This document shows positions 58,821-64,000 of a stretch of 64,000 bases of DNA, piece by piece. Below the pieces are notes generated by a model. That model worked only from the letters and a program-made list of their open reading frames with translations. It did not search any database and was not told the DNA's origin. Where the stretch lies: contig JABAKD010000011.1 of the NCBI GenBank assembly GCA_012845835.1, positions 8,618,381-8,682,380 of the forward strand, written 5' to 3'. This stretch comes from Undaria pinnatifida. Taxonomy: Eukaryota; Sar; Phaeophyceae; Laminariales; Alariaceae. Numbering within the stretch: the first letter of the stretch is position 1; the number at the start of each line of letters is the position of its first letter. The translations under genes were made by a program, and so were the position numbers.

Positions 58821-59797
58821 ATGGACAGAACGCCGCCGCGTTCGCCCTTACGAGACAGATCCAACGACGAATTCGCGGCCAAGTCACTTGTCCGCGGATT
58901 CGTTGACCAGCGAGGGGGAGGAGATGAGTTCGCTTCACCATCAGCGTCAGCATCGTCTTGGAAAGACTCCATCGGCGACTCAGCACCTGCGGCTGCTGCT
59001 GCTGCGGCTGCTGCTTGCGCCGATGCTGCTGCTACGAGTACAGCTGCTGCTGGTTCTGCTTCACGCGATTCGCCTGTTTATGACGAAGCTTCGACCGCTG
59101 CCTCCATCGCTGCGGCTACATTCGCTGCCCCCCCGCCAACGAGCTTCTGCGCTCCTGATGTTGGTCGGTTACGACGGCAGCAGCAACAGCTACCATTGCA
59201 TGGGGCTTCTCCAGGTGAGTCTTCCTGGCACGACCACCGCCGCGAGGTTGACCACGTCGCCGCAGGCAGCAGCAGCAGCAGTAACGTCAACAACGGTGGC
59301 GGTGCAACAGCAACCGCTTGGTGGGCAGGACACGGATCGCGCCAAGGCAACCGCAACGGCGACAGCAACGGCAACAGCAGCAACGACTCCATCAACAACA
59401 ACAACGGCGTCGCCAACACCAACACCACCGCCAGTCCCAACACCATCAACATCAACACCACCCCGACCCTCAATTCCACTCCAACATCCACCACCTACAC
59501 AAAGCCCAACACCACCGACGGCGCTAAGCAAGCTCCGCGCCCTCCCTTCCGAGGCCGGTTACCTTCTCCAGTAGCCTGCACCCTAGTAGCGTTCGAGCCC
59601 GGGTCGCTCGGCCTCGAGCTCGAACCCGTTGTGGACGGAGAAGCAGCAGCAGCAAGGAAGGGCGGGAGCAGCAGCGGACGGGGGCGGAGCCGCCCCCCCA
59701 GGCGGCTGGGGTGTAGGGTGTTCCGCGTCACACCGGAAGGGCAGGCGGCGCGGCACGGGTCCGTACACCCCGGGGATGCGCTCGTGGTGTTGGATGG
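58821..59797 (+). CDS. PDZ gene exon A: low-complexity N-terminus and PDZ start
   Basis: Residues 1-325. MDRTPPRSPLRDRSNDEFAA is followed by Ala, Ser and Gln runs, a long Asn/Ser/Thr stretch (NNNNGVANTNTTASPNT), then ACTLVAFEPGSLGLELEPVV, the first strand and carboxylate-binding loop (S-L-G-L) of a PDZ domain, and VFRVTPEGQAARHGSVHPGD with ALVVLDG, the classic PDZ G-x-I/L-x-x-G-D turn. Between them is a basic Arg/Gly insertion (RKGGSSSGRGRSRPPRR). The exon ends GATGG|GTGAGT. Asn- and Ser-rich repeats near 59340-59480 are hard to align and may vary. Confidence 0.75.
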
Positions 59798-62700
59798 GTG
59801 AGTCGAAACTCCCGAGACTTGTCTTTGTTAGGAAAGTTGCAAGACGGGGTTATGGTACTCGTAGTTGTGGCAAATGCCTTCTGCACCAACAAAAGTTTGA
59901 AGCTGGCTATCATACTCTGTTCTGTTTGGTCTACAAGTAGGCAAATAGGCGAGGTTGGCGTAATGCTTTGTATCCGTGAGCGTGGCACTGTCTTGTTCCG
60001 TGGTGTTGCGATCATAAGCAATTGGTGCCGCTGCTGCTGCTGCTGCTGCTGCTGCTGCCGCCGCCGCCGCCGCCGCCGCTGTTGCTGCCAATCTCGATCC
60101 CGGTTTGAACCCACTCGAACATAACCGTTAAGGCCCGTAAGGCTGGATTTTACGCAGTAAACTTTGCCGTGTTATTTTCCGTCTTTAGGGGGGCTTCGGG
60201 GTGTTTGGGCTCCTTTCTGATCACTTCGACACTTTCTGCACTTTAGTCGATACAGGGGGGGCTCCCCCAATACGGCGGTCTGAGTAAGGCGGTATCCCGA
60301 CATAAGGCGGTCCAAACCGCTTGGCGCGACTGGAGCACGGCGCTCGTAACCTAGAATGAACAAGGCGGCTTTCCTCAATAAGGCGGTTATGTTGCTCTGA
60401 AACACCACCGCCTTCTTGGGGGGCCCTTATATAGTGCTGTATCGCAGTTCGATACCAGCTCTTCCCATCTGTGTGGATTTTTCTGTACCCCCCCCCACCC
60501 CCGACCCTCCATCCCTTGTCCTTGTATTGATGTCTCGAGATTGTCTGGGAATTTATGTATTTCCGTTTCCCTCTTTCGTGCGAGTTCAATCCTTGTGATG
60601 CTGTCTTTACACCTCCCGCCGTTGCTCCTCATGTGTCACTAATGCACTCGACTACAGCTGTGTGTTGCAAACGGAAAATATGTAGAAGCGCTGGTGACCT
60701 GCACATGTGTTTATGTTCGCTCTGCGTTTCTCTTTAGTTGTCTGATGATGTGCGTGTCTGATTTCGCTGTGTGCTCACTTTCAGTCGTCTAATGATCTGC
60801 GTGTTTGTTTCTGTTCGCTCTGTGTTTGTCGTTTGATTGTCTGATGATCTGCATGTATGATTATCTTCGCTGTGTGCTTCTTTTAGTTGTCTGATCATCT
60901 GCGTGTTCGTTTCTCTTCCCTCCGTGTTTCTTCGTTTCGGTTGTCGCTACAAGGGTCGATGTCCTGGCGGAGCCATTCGATGCGATAACCCAAGCCCTAC
61001 TGCAGCGACAGGGGCTGCGCAGACTGATCGGGTTCATGGGCGCCGCCGCCGTCGCCGCCGCCTCTGGTGGTAAGCTAAATAGAGGATTTGCCGACGCTAC
61101 CGCTGCGGTAGATTTATCGCACCCGGTCAGCGCTGCGCACAGACGGCTGCAGCGACGGGGCCGGGTTGAAAGGAGCAGGCGAGCGCAGGGAGTGAGCGAG
61201 GGAGAAGGCGGTGTGTTGTCTGCCGCAGACAGTGGCCTTGCCGGCGATGGCGACGATGACACCAGGGGGGGTGATCGCGGAACGAGGGGCGGAGATGCCC
61301 AAGGAAACGGCTCGAGGAATGAGGTCGACCAGGAAGGCGATGGGGAGGGGAGGGGGAGAAAGGGGGGCGAACAGGTTTCCGACCACCGCAGCCACCGCAG
61401 CTGCTTCGGCCGCCACGCTGCCAGCCACTCCAGTCGCTCCGCTTGCTCCGCCCGCTCCCACCTCTCTGCCGCGTTGGCGTCGCTGTCCTCTGTGGAAGGC
61501 GGGCACCACCACGCGGTGGACCCTCAACGGCGAGCGGCCGAGGGGGTTGTCGAGAAGGCTGCACCCTCCCGACGTCACCTACATACCACGGCTCTCTCCG
61601 CCACAGCCGCCGCGGATGAAAATGCTGGCAGAGGAACCGTTGCCGGAGGCGACGGTGGTAAAACTTGCGACGGTAGAATCGACGGCGGCAGAGGAATGAG
61701 TGGCGACAGCGTAGTGTCCTTGGACCGGGGGTGGAGGGGTGAAGAGGAACCGTCGCGGAGAAGTAGAGGGGGTAGCTTTTCTGCAAGCACCGGTACAGGC
61801 GCAGGCCTGGGCGCAGGCACGGGCGTTGGCGTGGGTGTGAGCGACACCGGACCAGGGCATGAGGGCGCGAGGGGGGGTGGAGGAGGTGGTAGAAGGCGCG
61901 GTGGAGAAACGGTCCTCGCGAGCAGCTGGGGCTCGTCAGCGTCGATGGGACGCATGGGAATGGAAGCGGGCGCGGCTGCTGCTGCTGGCACGAGCTACCG
62001 GCGGTCCGCCCGGCCTTTGGAGAGGTCGAGGGGGGAGTCTCTCCAGCGGAGCTTAGAAGAGGCGATGGAGGTAAGGGAGTATGTTTTTGGGCGCTGTGTA
62101 TTGCAGGTTAAGTCGGGTGCTGTGTAATGCAGGTTTGGCTTTCGCTGGACTTGCACGGCGAAGAGGACGAGGCAGACAGCAGTCGAGATGAAGAGAGTTG
62201 GGTCGAGAGAGATAGTTAGAGAACGAACGGGAGCGATAAAGAGGGAGAGAGGTAGAGGGAGAGGTGTTAATTATTTGGACCTGCGCCCCCGCTCCTGTCT
62301 GCTATCGCGCTCTAAATGTCATTTTCCCTATCATGGTTGAGCAGGAGAAAAGTGCCTTGGTGGCGGAGAGGACTTGGCTCCTGGAAGAGCTGCAGCGCGC
62401 GCGTGAGGTGGGTTTTCGGGAGAATCAAGAGGCATTTTTCATTTGTTTCGCTTGGTTTGGCTTGGTTTGGTTTGGTTTGGTTGGGTTGGGTTCGGATTAG
62501 TTTCGGGCCGTTTAGTTTGGTTGGCGTCGCTCCGTGTAGTTTCGTGTCGTGCCGTCACGTTGTTACGTTTTCGATACGTTTCGTTCTTAATGCACTTACT
62601 CTATCATTTTTGTGGTCGCACTATCGGGGTCTCAAAAATGTTGATATCGTGGGTAAAGGGGTAACAGCTTGTGCACACGTCTCTGCAAACGTTACTAAAA

Positions 62701-63721
62701 CCCTCTGTGACAGGCGACGTTGGAGCGAGACGGAGCCCTCGCGGGGAACGAGGTCCGGGTCGACGTGCTGAGAATGGAAGTCGGTGCGTTGGAGGGAGAG
62801 CTGCGCCGTGCGCGGCAGGAGCTGGGGGCGTGCGAGGCCGGGCGTCGGGAGGTGTGCATTGGGTATACGGTACAGGGTATAGGGCGGGACAAGGTGGAGG
62901 TCTGCGAAGAGCCGCGGTGTTATTGGAGCGTTTGAGATTTCCTGTTTGTGTTGGGTCGGAAAACATGTACTCGGAGTATTAATAGTATTCAAACCGGTGA
63001 ACGTCATAACCCAAGGACAACTAACCCACAAAAAGTTACTTTAGAAAATAACATAAAATGGTAAGTAGAAATATTTCTGACCTAATTTTGCGCTGTTTTT
63101 TTTGTGGATTGGGTTGGCCTTGGATTGAGACGTGCGATAGCTTCAATAGTAGTATTATGTGTTTTCTTGCCCAATCCCACATCCTACCCAACCGAAGTTG
63201 GTATCTAACAAGCACCCTACTGTTATTGCTGCTGCTGCTGCTTTTGTTGTTGCTGTGATTGTTGCTGTCATGGTTATTGCCGTTTATTTGTTGAAGTTGC
63301 TGTCGTGCAACCCCCACCCCACTCCACCCACAACCCCGCCACCACCCCGACCCTAACCCCCGCCGCTCTAACCCCTCCCCTGCTACAGCTGAACGACGCC
63401 GCCGAGCGAGACCTCGCCAGGAAAGACCGGGAGACCGCGGACATATCCTCGGCGCTGCGGCGGGAGCGCGCCGCCCGCGAACGTGACGCGGAATCGGCAG
63501 CGAAAGCGGCCGACAAGGCCGCGGCGAAGGCGGCCACGGAAGCAGCCGCGGGTCGGGCGGCGACGGCAGCGGCGGCCGAAGCCAGGCGACGGGCCGACGT
63601 GGCCGAGGCACGCGCGAGGGAGGCGGAGCAGAGGAGGGCGGCGGAGGCCGAGGCAGCTGCGGAGGCGGCGGTGGAGGCGGCAGCGGCGGCGCGGAGGGGG
63701 CGGGAAAGGAGGGAGCTAGAG
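58821..63721 (+). CDS. PDZ-domain and coiled-coil protein (partial, continues right)
   Basis: Exons: 58821-59797, 60954-62070, 62345-62407, 62714-62851, 63389-63721, all joining in phase (876 residues so far), with a donor GAG|GTGACA at 63722, so the gene goes on beyond the window. PDZ domains bind C-terminal peptides of partner proteins; with a long charged coiled coil this suggests a scaffold. The start ATG lies in a strong GCCATGG context. Divergent to the myosin gene. I do not recognise an orthologue. Confidence 0.7.
60026..60086 (+). repeat. (CTG/CCG)n trinucleotide repeat
   Basis: About ten CTG then eight CCG triplets in intron A of the PDZ gene. Confidence 0.85.
60250..60395 (+). repeat. 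AAGGCGGT-family repeat
   Basis: GGCTCCCCCAATACGGCGGT, GAGTAAGGCGGTATCC, CATAAGGCGGTCCAAACCGC, TTGGCGCGACTGGAG and AATAAGGCGGTTATG. In intron A of the PDZ gene; the best example of a complete single unit. Confidence 0.75.
60954..62070 (+). CDS. PDZ gene exon B: PDZ end and low-complexity linker
   Basis: Opens VDVLAEPFDAITQALLQRQG then LRRLIGF, the helix and last strand that finish the PDZ domain, completing a split Gly codon. After MGAAAVAAASGGKLNRGF comes a long Arg/Gly/Ser/Ala stretch and SYRRSARPLERSRGESLQRS with LEEAME|GTAAGG. A second frame (61211-61699) is also open and reads protein-like (WKAGTTTRWTLNGERPRGLS), so an internal intron that shifts frame cannot be excluded. Ends are well supported, the middle less so. 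Confidence 0.55.
62345..63721 (+). CDS. PDZ gene exons C-E: charged coiled coil
   Basis: Exon C (62345-62407) EKSALVAERTWLLEELQRAR; exon D (62714-62851) ATLERDGALAGNEVRVDVLR then LEGELRRARQELGACEAGRR; exon E (63389-63721) LNDAAERDLARKDRETADIS and a long Ala/Glu/Arg/Lys run (AAKAADKAAAKAATEAAAGR). All three lengths are multiples of three, so exons could be skipped without frameshift. Heptad-like spacing of Leu in C and D supports coiled coil; exon E is almost all Ala/Arg/Glu, likely a single alpha-helix. Confidence 0.7.
62440..62495 (+). repeat. (TTTGG)n pentamer repeat
   Basis: CTTGGTTTGG, TTTGG and TTGGG units, seven to eight times, in the intron after exon C of the PDZ gene. Confidence 0.8.
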
Positions 63722-63773
63722 GTGACAACGTCGTTGGGGGAGGCGGGAGGGGGCGGGGGGGGGGGGGCTGATT

Positions 63774-63830
63774 TCATGCATAGCCGTAGTCGTAAGACCA
63801 TAGACCCTCGCATCCATTCAAGACCAGGCG
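63774..63830 (+). repeat. GACCATAGACCCTCGCA family, right-edge copy
   Basis: TTCATGCATAGCCGTAGTCG, TAAGACCATAGACCCTCGCA. Follows a poly-G run just behind exon E of the PDZ gene, the same arrangement of G-rich DNA then this box as at 19431. Confidence 0.65.
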
Positions 63831-64000
63831 GACATCGCGTGCACCAAGCACGAAGCGCCGTGAAATGTACGGCGGGTCGCATGAAGGGTGAGCAGGGGGT
63901 GGCAGGAGAAGCGGGACAGACATACAACCGAGCTGCATGAGCAGGCACCGATTTCGTCGGCCTGATTTACAGACAAGGCCACGACGAGATACACCTTGCA

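Noticed and set aside
58816..59574. Alternative frame through PDZ gene exon A
   Set aside because: The 58821 frame carries the PDZ motifs and joins exon B in phase; the other frame has neither.
1..64000. CRISPR arrays, prokaryotic operons or bacterial ribosome-binding sites
   Set aside because: The genes are intron-containing and eukaryotic; tandem repeats here lack the regular repeat-spacer pattern.

Overview
This window is nuclear DNA from an intron-rich, GC-rich eukaryote. Canonical GT-AG introns (plus two apparent GC-AG introns) interrupt every recognisable conserved gene, and the spaces are filled with minisatellites, mononucleotide runs and small dispersed repeats. Gene content fits a flagellate-bearing stramenopile, most likely a brown alga or relative: a very large myosin with an ankyrin/PH/C2-type tail and an RP2-like ciliary protein. 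The lineage call is inference; no organelle or rRNA marker is present to confirm it.

Layout. 1-9.7 kb is repeat-rich with one single-exon coiled-coil reading frame (2030-3223) and one weak candidate gene behind a TATA box (6983-7757). 9.7-20.7 kb (+ strand) carries a split gene whose exons spell an XRP2/RP2 homologue: acylation-type N-terminus, TBCC (cofactor C-like) beta-helix with its arginine finger, and the NDPK-like C-terminal domain. 20.7-26.1 kb is repeats with no convincing gene.

26.1-57.9 kb (- strand) is one myosin heavy-chain gene. I could chain 36 exons with fully consistent splice phases into about 2022 residues: polyQ N-terminus, motor (P-loop, switch I, switch II, actin-binding and converter segments), IQ neck, ankyrin block, a PH domain split by a Gly/Ser/Pro-rich insertion, a second ankyrin block and a C2-like module. 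The last exon is the least certain. Its introns hold almost all the small repeat families seen here, a 1.15 kb inverted-repeat transposon with TA target duplication, two decayed copies of an IQ-motif exon, and an 82-bp duplication that copied a splice acceptor.

58.8 kb to the right edge (+ strand) is a second large gene, transcribed divergently from the myosin: a low-complexity N-terminus, a PDZ domain split over exons A and B, then Ala/Arg/Glu-rich coiled coil that runs off the window. The 950 bp between the two start codons would serve as a shared promoter region. A functional link between the two (motor plus scaffold) is only suggested by position.
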